A stretch of DNA of 64,000 nt from a virus. The notes beneath the pieces were generated by a model. That model was not told where the DNA came from. It worked only from the letters and a program-made list of their open reading frames with translations, and made no database searches. Below, one piece after another: positions 51,019 to 58,960 of the stretch. Both the position numbers and the translations under genes were made by a program. Within the stretch, counting starts at the first letter, position 1; every line of letters begins with the position of its first letter. The DNA is taken from the IMG/VR virus record IMGVR_UViG_3300034198_006385, positions 22,663 to 86,662 of that record. One strand, written 5' to 3'.

Positions 51019-51166
51019 ACGAAGCACGCAGCGGTTAGGTGCATGGTAAACACTCGGAATTGACAAGGTAAAGGTGGGGTTCCTCTTGTCTTTAAAAGTG
51101 CTTCTATTTGTTGGGGGAGAGGAAAAGGGAGAGTAGATATCTACTCTCCCTTAATTGTTTTTAACA
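51019..51166 (+). ncRNA. Structured RNA between late promoter and terminator, about 148 nt
   Basis: Three stems follow in order. One is a closing stem AGTGTT/AACACT (51013-51018/51050-51055) enclosing GCAC/GTGC (51025-51028/51040-51043). The second is GACAAG/CTTGTC (51063-51068/51086-51091) with an inner AGG/CCT. The third is the terminator hairpin at 51128-51151. The segment has higher GC content than its surroundings and no open frame with a start. T4 also encodes small stable RNAs of unclear function; homology is not shown. Confidence 0.6.
51128..51166 (+). terminator. Strong rho-independent terminator
   Basis: A perfect 12-bp inverted repeat (51128-51139 with 51140-51151, GGGAGAGTAGAT and its complement) is followed by TTAATTGTTTTTAA. 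It ends the non-coding RNA and separates it from the gene at 51197. Confidence 0.88.
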
Positions 51167-51196
51167 CTAAATACAGTAAAAAAACAAGGAATTATT

Positions 51197-52579
51197 ATGT
51201 TCAAATTTTCTCATTTCAAAAAAATAATTAAAGAAGAATTATCCGATGAACAAAAAAAATCTGTTGCTAATTGGAAACGTGATCTTGTAGCAGTTGCAGC
51301 AACAGATCATTATTTTGGAAAAGGAAATGATGACGTTCATCATCAATTGGTGGGAACGCAAGATAAATCTGAAGTTCATAAAGCCATTGAACGTCATTTG
51401 GGAAAAGAAATTGAAATTCCCCACTATAAAGAAGGTTTGACAACAGATAATTATGGTCGTCAAGTTAAAATTGGACGTTTAATCAAAGATGAAGGATTAA
51501 GAAATCAATTTGCAAATGATTCAACAAGACAAGGTAAAAAATTTACTGGTTTATCTGTTCATGTGACAAGATCACCAGCAGGAGTTTGCGGGCAAACATC
51601 AGGTAGTCAATCATGGAAAGATGAATCATGTAAAAATTTTGAAACTGGATCAAATAGAAGATATTTACAAGATGAAGTTGAACATGGAACAGTAGTTGGT
51701 TATTTAAAAGATCATAAAGGTAAAGAAATTTCTCGCATTACTTTACAACCACATATTAATGATGAAGGGCATCGTGCATACGCCATAAATGGGCATTATG
51801 GAATTGACCATGAAGATTTTAAACAACATATGCAAAACGTTGCATCTGATTTATCTGGTGAATATAAAGATAAAATTTATAATATTCATCCAAAGGTTTA
51901 TAATGATAATAATGAAGAAACTATATTACATCCAAAAACAAACAATGAACATATTTCTCATATATTATCATATGGGACAAGTGATGAAAAAACAATGGCC
52001 TTAAATCATCCGAATATAAATTCTAAAAATATTGATAAAGCATTAAATGATAAGAATATAAATATTCGTCATAGAGCGATTTATAGTCCAAATGCCTCTG
52101 AAGAAAATTTAACAAAAGCATTAAATGATAAAATGCAGCATGTTAGAAAAGCGGCATTAAGTCACAAAAAAATAACACCAGATCATTTAAATATAGCATT
52201 ATCTGATAATAATCTTGGCATACGTTATGCAGCAATACAACATCCAAAAATTACATCAGAAAATATACATAAAGCACTAGATGATTCTGATGATGATATT
52301 AGAGAAATAGCTATAAAACACAAAAACGCTACATCAGAAAATATACACAAAGCGTTAGATGATAAAAATTCATCTATTAGAGTAATGGCTATTTTACATA
52401 AAAATGCTTCAAAGGAAAATATAAATAAAGCGTTGAAGGATTCTTCTTATATTGTAAGAGGAGCGGCATTAGACAATTCTTGGGCTACCGACGAACATTA
52501 TAAAAAAGCATTAAATGATCCTCATGAAATGGTTCGTAATGCGGCCAAATGGTATATATCTAAAGAACAATTAAAATAA
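51197..52579 (+). CDS. Putative packaged protein with HEAT/LRV-like repeats, 460 aa
   Basis: Start ATG 51197 has AAGGA. N-terminal 'MFKFSHFKKIIKEEL' is capsid-targeting-like. Residues about 50-235 form a distinct His/Gly-rich domain; residues 240-455 hold eight or nine repeats of about 25 residues with the consensus Ala-Leu-x-Asp-x-(N/D)-x-x-(V/I)-Arg-x-x-Ala-(I/L)-x-His, an alpha-solenoid of HEAT/LRV type likely to bind a host protein. A terminator follows. Not recognised as a described family. Confidence 0.75.
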   Translation: MFKFSHFKKIIKEELSDEQKKSVANWKRDLVAVAATDHYFGKGNDDVHHQLVGTQDKSEVHKAIERHLGKEIEIPHYKEGLTTDNYGRQVKIGRLIKDEGLRNQFANDSTRQGKKFTGLSVHVTRSPAGVCGQTSGSQSWKDESCKNFETGSNRRYLQDEVEHGTVVGYLKDHKGKEISRITLQPHINDEGHRAYAINGHYGIDHEDFKQHMQNVASDLSGEYKDKIYNIHPKVYNDNNEETILHPKTNNEHISHILSYGTSDEKTMALNHPNINSKNIDKALNDKNINIRHRAIYSPNASEENLTKALNDKMQHVRKAALSHKKITPDHLNIALSDNNLGIRYAAIQHPKITSENIHKALDDSDDDIREIAIKHKNATSENIHKALDDKNSSIRVMAILHKNASKENINKALKDSSYIVRGAALDNSWATDEHYKKALNDPHEMVRNAAKWYISKEQLK

Positions 52580-52600
52580 AAAAGGGGGCAAGTGCCCCCT
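52580..52600 (-). terminator. Terminator for the DUF932 gene
   Basis: The hairpin GGGGGCA/TGCCCCC (52584-52599) is followed on the minus strand by six T residues (52583-52578). It lies just downstream of the original stop at 52606 of the leftward DUF932 gene. A plus-strand role for the repeat gene is possible but its 3' side lacks a T-run. Confidence 0.8.
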
Positions 52601-52605
52601 AATTA

Positions 52606-53588
52606 TTATGATGTCATAGCAAATTCTTTTGCGGTTGACAGAGCCACTAACTTGCGGCGTTGATTTTGCCCATACCACGCGGATTGTAGGCGACTGTCAG
52701 CATTACGCCCTACTGTGTGGTCACACATATATATATAGTTGCATTGTATGCTTGCCACCAACTACCTTCACCGAGAGTTGCACCGGGTTGTGTTTCAATT
52801 ACATTTAATGCAATCTCGGCATTACGTGACATATTTTTCGCATCACTTTCTTTACCATCTTTTGTGTTCTTTGGAAACACAATTGAGAAATAATCACGGA
52901 GACTATCTTTTGTGTAATTACGTGATGCTAGGAAGTTTGCCATATCTTCATATTGTTCCATGTAGCGATTAGCAATACCAAGTGTTTCCTTGACTTTTTG
53001 TTCATCAAATTTATTCTTGTGATTAACCTTTACCATAGCTTCAACTTTATGCTCAATTGCCATTGTCAGTGTATTATTACAGACAACACGAATTGGAGTG
53101 AAACGAACGTCAATTGATTGACCAAACTTATGAGGATTGGTGAACAGTAGATACGAATCTACTTGATCCTTACCCTGTGCGGTGGTCAATTCAAATGACT
53201 TCTTGATCTTGGCAAGTGCCCAAACAATACGTCCACCATGAAGGCTACCAGCGGTGTTCATTTCCATGTCACCGGCCATGACGTATTCATTAAAGAAACG
53301 GAATGCGTCAATATTATTCATTGGATTCCAACTGTCAGCAACGTGAGTTAGAACACGATTATCGCTGCTGCGAACCAAAGCGGTAATTCCTGCGTCAACA
53401 TACTTATCTTGAAAATTGTCATAGACATAACAGGGGCGCTTTTCTACAGTCCAATTTAGCTTGGCTGCATCTAGCATTTGTTCTGGTGTTAGATCAGCAG
53501 GAACTTGAACACCAAGACCATGCCAGGGAACCGATCCCGAATAAGCAATTGCTGCTTCATTATTTACAAATTCTAGTTCGTGAGACAT
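52606..53588 (-). pseudogene. DUF932 protein with a frameshift in a TA repeat near the C-terminus
   Basis: The intact frame (52710-53588, 292 aa) is a DUF932-type plasmid/phage protein: 'SGSVPWHGLG', 'NNIDAFRFF', 'LTMAIEHK'. It ends prematurely in Ile-Cys-Val-Thr-Thr-Gln-stop just after an ATATATATATA run (52727-52737). Removing one TA unit restores 'DHTVGRNADSRLQSAWYGQNQ...' to a stop at 52606, followed by the expected terminator. It is therefore truncated by slippage, phase variation or a sequencing error. GC-richer than its surroundings. Consensus promoter upstream. Confidence 0.85.
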
Positions 53589-53619
53589 TTACATTTCCTT
53601 TCACTGTTTCGATGAAGGG

Positions 53620-53648
53620 AATGTATTTTGTTCCGAGAATAGAGTCAA
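53620..53648 (-). promoter_or_regulatory. Sigma70-type promoter for the DUF932 gene
   Basis: On the minus strand TTGACT (53648-53643), 17-bp spacer and TACATT (53625-53620), 32 bp before the start at 53588. Confidence 0.75.
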
Positions 53649-53712
53649 GCACTTTTCGTGAGAAAAAGTTACCCGAATTTATTTTTATTTTCGTTAATAA
53701 AAAATTTAATCA

Positions 53713-54414
53713 TTATTCGTGTTTCTCCAATGGAAGATTCTCTGGATTAAAGATGATATAATTTTTTCTGGAACGAACATTTTGTGTTTCTATCGGGGAA
53801 GTATTATGATAAACTAATCCTTTTTTACCTTTGGCTTTCATCATGTCAATATATTTATTGACTACTTCTTCTTTAAATTTTGGGTGTGGTTGCATATGTA
53901 AATTAGAATCAAAATTATTTATATAGGAACGAAAACTATTTCCTTTGTGGGCGGCTACACCATATTTTTCTCTATCCGCTGGTGCTTTACCAGATGACAA
54001 TAAACCATGAATTTCTTCGGCAGTATTGTCATCAATTTGTCTGGCATTTTTAACCCATGATTTGAACATTTCTTTGTTATCTGGATGACCTAATACAGTT
54101 GCGGCAATATGCGAACTTATTGCATCTTGATCGCTTTGTTTTGCACCATGTTTATATGTTTTTTGATATACTACATCTAATTCGGAACGTTTAGGTGCGC
54201 GGGTTCTATATAAATTTCCTTGTTGTTTCATTTCGGAGTCTTTATATAAACCCTTTGAAAATTTACGTGAAATATCAGGATCGGCGGCAAAATGAGAACC
54301 AACTGCTCTGTCAATCATATAATCGTCGCGTTTTGGTTTTAAAGAAGAAAGAGTCTCAGTGGTGCCATGATACATCCACTGAGACTCATTAATAAAATCT
54401 TTAAATTTCAACAT
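53713..54414 (-). CDS. ADP-ribosyltransferase-like protein with capsid-targeting-like leader, 233 aa
   Basis: Residues 1-11 'MLKFKDFINES' match the leader pattern of T4 internal proteins. Immediately after, 'MYHGTTETLSSLKP' with 'GSHFAADPDISRKFS' is the H-x-T/F-x-A opening of the ADP-ribosyltransferase fold (polyvalent-protein/ART type), and the end 'NYIIFNPENLPL' gives a possible catalytic Glu. In T4, Alt is such an enzyme, packaged and injected to modify host RNA polymerase. Target here unknown. Confidence 0.7.
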   Translation of the reverse strand: MLKFKDFINESQWMYHGTTETLSSLKPKRDDYMIDRAVGSHFAADPDISRKFSKGLYKDSEMKQQGNLYRTRAPKRSELDVVYQKTYKHGAKQSDQDAISSHIAATVLGHPDNKEMFKSWVKNARQIDDNTAEEIHGLLSSGKAPADREKYGVAAHKGNSFRSYINNFDSNLHMQPHPKFKEEVVNKYIDMMKAKGKKGLVYHNTSPIETQNVRSRKNYIIFNPENLPLEKHE

Positions 54415-54449
54415 AAATAATTCCTCTATAAATGAAATTATTTAGTATT

Positions 54450-54992
54450 TTAAGCTAAAAATATTGCTAAAACTGTCCCAAGGCCAATAAATCCACCCCA
54501 AAAAATCTCACCCCATTCAGTGGCCGCAGCAAAACCTTTAATCCAAGTCGGACGACTATAAGCATGACCCGGAACAAATGGGAATAAACGATAACCAGCT
54601 TCATAACATGGACCAATTAAAAATCCACTAAGAATGATAGGCCACAAAGCAAATCCAAAATACCAAGCCCATACAGTGGGCAGAATAATACTTAAAACAC
54701 CATGTAATGTCATACCGGCAAAATCTCGCCAGTATGGACGTGTATCTCTGCCCATACTAGTGCCGTCAAAATTACCTGTAGTGGTTCCTACCCATGTAAT
54801 AGGAATGAGAGCAACAGCCCACCAAAAAGTAACACCAGCCATAAGTGCGGCCAGTGCTACAGTTAAACCAAAAAATAAACGAACTGGTAAATCACCAATA
54901 TCTAAACCTGTTAAATCTTGAAAACAACCACCAGCTATTCTTCTTCCAAAACCACATAATACAAATGCGGTTAAACTTATTACGATTTCCAT
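54450..54992 (-). CDS. Polytopic membrane protein, 180 aa
   Basis: Four or five hydrophobic segments (about 1-16, 35-70, 95-130, 160-178) with intervening charged loops. 'GPCYEAGYRLFPFVPG' resembles a membrane protein known from T4-like alphaphages. No transport motif is obvious. Function unknown. Confidence 0.65.
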   Translation of the reverse strand: MEIVISLTAFVLCGFGRRIAGGCFQDLTGLDIGDLPVRLFFGLTVALAALMAGVTFWWAVALIPITWVGTTTGNFDGTSMGRDTRPYWRDFAGMTLHGVLSIILPTVWAWYFGFALWPIILSGFLIGPCYEAGYRLFPFVPGHAYSRPTWIKGFAAATEWGEIFWGGFIGLGTVLAIFLA

Positions 54993-55015
54993 AAAAATTC
55001 CTTTATTAATTATAA

Positions 55016-55225
55016 TTATTTAGAATTTTTATAATATCTATCGGCGTAATATGTTTCAAAAATTTTATGTAAATCGCCCATTTTATCTTGGATTTGACAA
55101 ATTAAATCATCTAAACATTCAATTGTATCATATGCTTCACATAATTTAATCCGCAATTCATCTTCAGTTAAATCAGCAACAGTTTTTGTTCCAACAAAAT
55201 ATGATTTGTAATCAATATCATTCAT
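55016..55225 (-). CDS. Hypothetical protein, 69 aa
   Basis: Small acidic protein with two helices, 'DLTEDELRIKLCEAYDTIECL' and 'CQIQDKMGDLHKIFETYY'. It ends close to the membrane-protein gene. Function unknown. Confidence 0.5.
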   Translation of the reverse strand: MNDIDYKSYFVGTKTVADLTEDELRIKLCEAYDTIECLDDLICQIQDKMGDLHKIFETYYADRYYKNSK

Positions 55226-55227
55226 AA

Positions 55228-56073
55228 TTATTCTACTTTAACATAATTCCAGAGATTTTTAAATACTGGCGTCATAAAAATTGATGATCTTTTAATAAAA
55301 TGTTTTTCATTTGGTAAATTCAATTGATCCACCAAATTAGCATAGAATGAATCAATACAAATGATAGAATCAGCAAACCGAAACAATTCAAGCCAATCAA
55401 AAGGATTGTCTACAATTCCAGCTTTAACTTCAACGACTAAATTATTATCTGTTGGAAAATTAAAATTAGAAATATTTAATTTTTGGTCACTTCCCTCTAA
55501 ATGACAAACAATTAGCTTGCGATCACCTTTATCTTTAGTGTATTTTTCGTATAATTCAACTTGTCTATGTCTACTTTCGTTAGTTTCCGACATCTGAAGG
55601 TTCCATTTTTCACCAAAGGGCACCATTGCAGTTGCATATTTGTATTCATCAAATTTTAAATGTTGAAAAAGGCCCAAATTTGTGATTCTTGCCTCATATG
55701 GACCAGTTAAACGTGCCATTAATTGATTATATGGGAAATTTTTTCTTTGATTTTCATCAATTTTTGATAACATATGCGTTTCATGATAGGGAAAACTGAT
55801 AATTTCGTTACAATCAACAGAATTTAACAATTTTTTTGGTAATTCATACCAATATTCGTTATTGATTCCATCACTTGGATTAAATGCCTCAAATGGAACT
55901 GGAATAAAATTGCAATAATGCCCAAATATTTCCTCAAAACTAGCACAAAAACGCGAATCTAGAGCAAAATATACTTCCGCGCCATGTTTACTGTGATAAT
56001 ATTGAGCAATTGGCATTGCAATGATAGCATCACCAATCCCTCTAACTTGAATAATACCTATTTTTTTACTCAT
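55228..56073 (-). CDS. GT9/heptosyltransferase-like glycosyltransferase, 281 aa
   Basis: 'IIQVRGIGDAIIAMPIAQYY' at the start is the GT9 (heptosyltransferase-type) opening, followed by 'LDSRFCASF' and a C-terminal 'ICIDSFYANLVDQLN' with the donor-binding Asp-Ser. It overlaps the methyltransferase by 4 bp (ATGA). Likely glycan modification; donor unknown. Confidence 0.72.
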   Translation of the reverse strand: MSKKIGIIQVRGIGDAIIAMPIAQYYHSKHGAEVYFALDSRFCASFEEIFGHYCNFIPVPFEAFNPSDGINNEYWYELPKKLLNSVDCNEIISFPYHETHMLSKIDENQRKNFPYNQLMARLTGPYEARITNLGLFQHLKFDEYKYATAMVPFGEKWNLQMSETNESRHRQVELYEKYTKDKGDRKLIVCHLEGSDQKLNISNFNFPTDNNLVVEVKAGIVDNPFDWLELFRFADSIICIDSFYANLVDQLNLPNEKHFIKRSSIFMTPVFKNLWNYVKVE

Positions 56074-56648
56074 TTCTTCCTCAAAATAAATTCAATGCAA
56101 CATTCTGGATTAATCATCATTGTTTGATCAATATCATCGGGTAATTGTTCATTGTAGAAACTATTAATCACTTCAATTTTTTCTAGATAGGTTTTATCTG
56201 TAAATTCACTGATGAAATTTGTGATACAAATACATTTTTCATGAGTAGTTTCTGTATTAGTAAACATCCATTTATGGTCATCATTGAAACGTGATGGCCA
56301 ATGACCATGCTCATACATCATCATATCAGGAATAGTGACAATAACATATCCATTGGGACGAACCACTCGAATCCAATTATTGAGTGCTTCCGCTGGATAA
56401 TGCATATGCTCTAGACAATGAGAGGAATGTGCAAAATCAAATGTGTTATCCTTAATAGTTGCTAGATATTGAGCATCACCATCAGGCATATCCCAACTGC
56501 GAATTGATGTTATTCCTCGAAATTGACTTTTAACAGTTTCTAGAGAATCATTGCCAGCGCCAATATCAATCCCAGCACCCACAAAATACCGACTGTGAAA
56601 TTTTCCATCAAAAAAACGCCTCTTTGCTGCTTTTGATTGTTCAAACAT
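56070..56648 (-). CDS. Class I SAM-dependent methyltransferase, 192 aa
   Basis: Motif I 'GIDIGAGNDSLE' (about 27), motif II-like 'DFAHSSHCLEHM' (about 75) and 'GYVIVTIPD' are typical of small-molecule or sugar methyltransferases. It is coupled to a GT9-like glycosyltransferase, suggesting methylation of a glycan. Confidence 0.78.
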   Translation of the reverse strand: MFEQSKAAKRRFFDGKFHSRYFVGAGIDIGAGNDSLETVKSQFRGITSIRSWDMPDGDAQYLATIKDNTFDFAHSSHCLEHMHYPAEALNNWIRVVRPNGYVIVTIPDMMMYEHGHWPSRFNDDHKWMFTNTETTHEKCICITNFISEFTDKTYLEKIEVINSFYNEQLPDDIDQTMMINPECCIEFILRKK

Positions 56649-56659
56649 TTTTTATTCCT

Positions 56660-56866
56660 TCATGTAATTACATATGAAACACCGGCAAAAAATGCCGTGA
56701 GTGAGGCAAAGCATATATCCCATTTAATCATATGCCAAGTCTTTTGTGCCCGAAAATTATTTGAAAAATTTCCAACATAAATTATTAATGTTGCTATTAA
56801 TAATAAAATAGTTGTTATTCCAAAATATACTGTTAAAAAATTAACATAATCACTAATAAAAAACAT
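56660..56866 (-). CDS. Small membrane protein, 68 aa
   Basis: Start ATG 56866. Two membrane segments, residues about 8-30 ('VYFGITTILLLIATLIIYVG') and 48-66, with a basic loop between. It begins 6 bp after the 56871 gene. Function unknown. Confidence 0.55.
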   Translation of the reverse strand: MFFISDYVNFLTVYFGITTILLLIATLIIYVGNFSNNFRAQKTWHMIKWDICFASLTAFFAGVSYVIT

Positions 56867-56870
56867 AAAA

Positions 56871-57254
56871 TTAATCCCACAATGACAAATAATATTTACC
56901 GAATAGACGCAGGCCATTTAAGCAACGTTCATGATTTTCTTTACTATCTCCCGTGAAAACATTATCATTTTTGATATAATCAAAAGCATAAATCATTTCA
57001 TCAAGAATATAATCATATCGTTCTGTCATGAATTTATTATTGTAATTTTCATTTTCAGTATCAATAAATTTTTCTGGAACATCTTCATCATCAACCATTC
57101 CACTACCATGTCTCTTTTCTTTCAGGAGAACAAGAGCCGGATGAATAATTTCTGCTAATGTATGATCTAATGACCAGATATCCCAACCATCAATTTTAAC
57201 TGAAATTTTTCGGGGACTGCCATTCTTTTTATAGCGACCAATATTGACTTTCAT
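56871..57254 (-). CDS. Conserved phage hypothetical protein, 127 aa
   Basis: 'DIWSLDHTLAEIIHPALVLL' and 'YDYILDEMIYAF' followed by 'RCLNGLRLFGKYYLSLWD' are the hallmark of a family found in many tailed phages, whose role is unknown. A consensus promoter lies 50-77 bp upstream. Confidence 0.78.
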   Translation of the reverse strand: MKVNIGRYKKNGSPRKISVKIDGWDIWSLDHTLAEIIHPALVLLKEKRHGSGMVDDEDVPEKFIDTENENYNNKFMTERYDYILDEMIYAFDYIKNDNVFTGDSKENHERCLNGLRLFGKYYLSLWD

Positions 57255-57303
57255 TTTACCTCAATTATTAATTAAAACAATTTTATTCATCATTCACAGA
57301 ATG

Positions 57304-57331
57304 ATTATACACACCAAAACAATTATGTCAA
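57304..57331 (-). promoter_or_regulatory. Consensus sigma70 promoter, leftward
   Basis: On the minus strand TTGACA (57331-57326), 16-bp spacer and TATAAT (57309-57304), both perfect. Divergent to the rightward promoter at 57346. It drives 57254 to 53713. Confidence 0.88.
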
Positions 57332-57345
57332 CACTTTTTTTCTTC

Positions 57346-57374
57346 TTGACTCCGATTATTTTTGCCTCTAAGAT
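57346..57374 (+). promoter_or_regulatory. Sigma70-type promoter, rightward
   Basis: TTGACT (57346-57351), 17-bp spacer, TAAGAT (57369-57374), 24 bp before the start at 57398. Confidence 0.7.
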
Positions 57375-57397
57375 TGCATTATTATAAGGAGTATAGA

Positions 57398-57652
57398 ATG
57401 ATGGAAAAACATTTTGTTCTGAAAAATAAAATTTATGAAGCAATTAAATTAAAACATCAGTTAATTGCAAAAATTGATGAAATGGAAAAAGAATTAAAAC
57501 AAATTTGCCCACATTCGGATATTACTATGGTGGAGGATTACTATCCGGGATATTCTCTAGATAGCGCATATACGAGTAGGACGCCCATCTGTATCCATTG
57601 TAGCGCCAAGGTAGGGTATACTAAGATACTTCGTGGGGGTGATTATGGATAA
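57398..57652 (+). CDS. Small Cys-motif protein, 84 aa
   Basis: Start ATG 57398 has a perfect AAGGAG at 7 bases. Residues 1-35 form a coiled coil. 'CPHSD' near 38 and 'CIHCSAK' near 68 form a possible zinc ribbon. The second half uses GC-richer codons. Function unknown. Confidence 0.6.
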   Translation: MMEKHFVLKNKIYEAIKLKHQLIAKIDEMEKELKQICPHSDITMVEDYYPGYSLDSAYTSRTPICIHCSAKVGYTKILRGGDYG

Positions 57653-57670
57653 TTGAAAGGAAATTATATT

Positions 57671-58057
57671 ATGGAATTTAGACCATTTAAAGATGAAGAT
57701 GATTTTGATCTTCCTCTGTATTCAACACCCGGTAAAATGGTAATTCATGTATATTATGAAAATCCGCCAAAGAGTGTGTATGATGAAACATGGAAATGGG
57801 ATGATCTAGAAATTACATATGCCGAATTAGACACGGCAATATTTTGGATTCAAGAAGGTATGGGATTGGATTATTTTGTTGAATCATATTTAAAGTATTA
57901 CATGATGTCATTTTTAATTGACGGATGCCAATGGTTTACTGTAGAGAGAATCACTGGTGAATATCACCGGGGGGATTGGGGATTTGATGATGATTCCGAA
58001 AAATTTGAATGGAAAACATTACGCCCTGCAACTCTAGCAGAAATGTATATGGAATAA
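57671..58057 (+). CDS. Hypothetical acidic protein, 128 aa
   Basis: Start ATG 57671 has AAAGGA. Strongly acidic with Trp and Tyr clusters ('TWKWDDLEITYAELD', 'GDWGFDDDSEKFEW'). No family recognised. Early-type gene. Confidence 0.55.
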   Translation: MEFRPFKDEDDFDLPLYSTPGKMVIHVYYENPPKSVYDETWKWDDLEITYAELDTAIFWIQEGMGLDYFVESYLKYYMMSFLIDGCQWFTVERITGEYHRGDWGFDDDSEKFEWKTLRPATLAEMYME

Positions 58058-58059
58058 TT

Positions 58060-58386
58060 ATGAAATATTTAAAAATCGGCCATTTATTCATTGGAGATAA
58101 AAAAACAAATCATTCATTAATTCTGTGTTATAGAGATATGAGTGAAGTTTTAAAATTTCAGCAATTCATTGAATATAATCTTGGTATTTGTTCATATATT
58201 GAATATATGCGATGGGAAGCCGATATTTGGAAGGAAATTGAATATGACAAATATAATTATGATATTGATTTTTTAAGGAAATATAGTTGTTTAATTAAAA
58301 AAAGAGATTCGGCTAAAGACTATAAGATATATGCTTATTTTGATAAAATGGTATTTGATTTATATGAAGAAAGAAAAATGAAATGA
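58060..58386 (+). CDS. Hypothetical protein, 108 aa
   Basis: Start ATG 58060. Tyr/Lys/Asp-rich with 'IGHLFIGDKKTNHSLILCYRD'. It overlaps the next gene by 4 bp. Function unknown. Confidence 0.5.
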   Translation: MKYLKIGHLFIGDKKTNHSLILCYRDMSEVLKFQQFIEYNLGICSYIEYMRWEADIWKEIEYDKYNYDIDFLRKYSCLIKKRDSAKDYKIYAYFDKMVFDLYEERKMK

Positions 58387-58574
58387 GTTCTCTGGATGAA
58401 TATAATGATTCCACCAATAGTGGAATGTATGAATATTGTGGTGCATGTCCATTAAATGACATTGGGCATAAAATGCAATATAGCAATTCATTTATATTTT
58501 GGTGGGTTGCAGTAGAGCCAACATTAGGTGGTGGAGTTTTTTATGCTGAAAATATTTTTCGGCTTTGGGAATAA
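58383..58574 (+). CDS. Hypothetical small protein, 63 aa
   Basis: Small, with Cys-Gly-Ala-Cys and Trp/Phe-rich second half; overlaps its upstream neighbour by 4 bp. Function unknown. Confidence 0.45.
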   Translation: MSSLDEYNDSTNSGMYEYCGACPLNDIGHKMQYSNSFIFWWVAVEPTLGGGVFYAENIFRLWE

Positions 58575-58579
58575 TAGAA

Positions 58580-58816
58580 ATGATTATTGATTGGGATCAT
58601 TTTGGCCAGAATGAATATATTTACCATGTGGGATATTCATCAGATAAAGTATATCAGGAATTTTATAATTGGATGCAGCGTAAAAAATTAAAACACCAAT
58701 ATACAGATATGCCACATCATTTTTTCGTATTTGAAAATGAAATTGATCGTTTAGTAATGGAAAGCATATTTTCTCAATATCTAAACAAAACAGATTATAG
58801 TGATTTTGAATTTTAA
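58580..58816 (+). CDS. Hypothetical protein, 78 aa
   Basis: Start ATG 58580 chosen over an upstream codon. Tyr/Trp/His-rich with 'IIDWDHFGQNEYIYHVGYSS'. Last gene before a long non-coding stretch. Function unknown. Confidence 0.5.
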   Translation: MIIDWDHFGQNEYIYHVGYSSDKVYQEFYNWMQRKKLKHQYTDMPHHFFVFENEIDRLVMESIFSQYLNKTDYSDFEF

Positions 58817-58835
58817 AAAATAGAGGGGTCAAATT

Positions 58836-58960
58836 TTTTTGGCGGGAAAAAAATTTTTGGACAAATTTTTAAAAGCCTAAAAAAAATATAGGGGAAAAAT
58901 TTTTGGCGGGAAAAAAATATAGGGGAAAAAAATATAGGGGAAAAAAATTAAAAAGAATAA
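58836..58960 (+). repeat. Degenerate tandem repeats of AT-rich, G4-containing units
   Basis: Units of the type 'AAAAAAATATAGGGG' occur three times, interleaved with two copies of 'TTTTTGGCGGGAAAAAAAT' (58847, 58899). Blocks of four G alternate with long A runs. There is no reading frame. It could be a recombination-prone spacer, a transcription pause site or a remnant of duplications. Confidence 0.65.
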
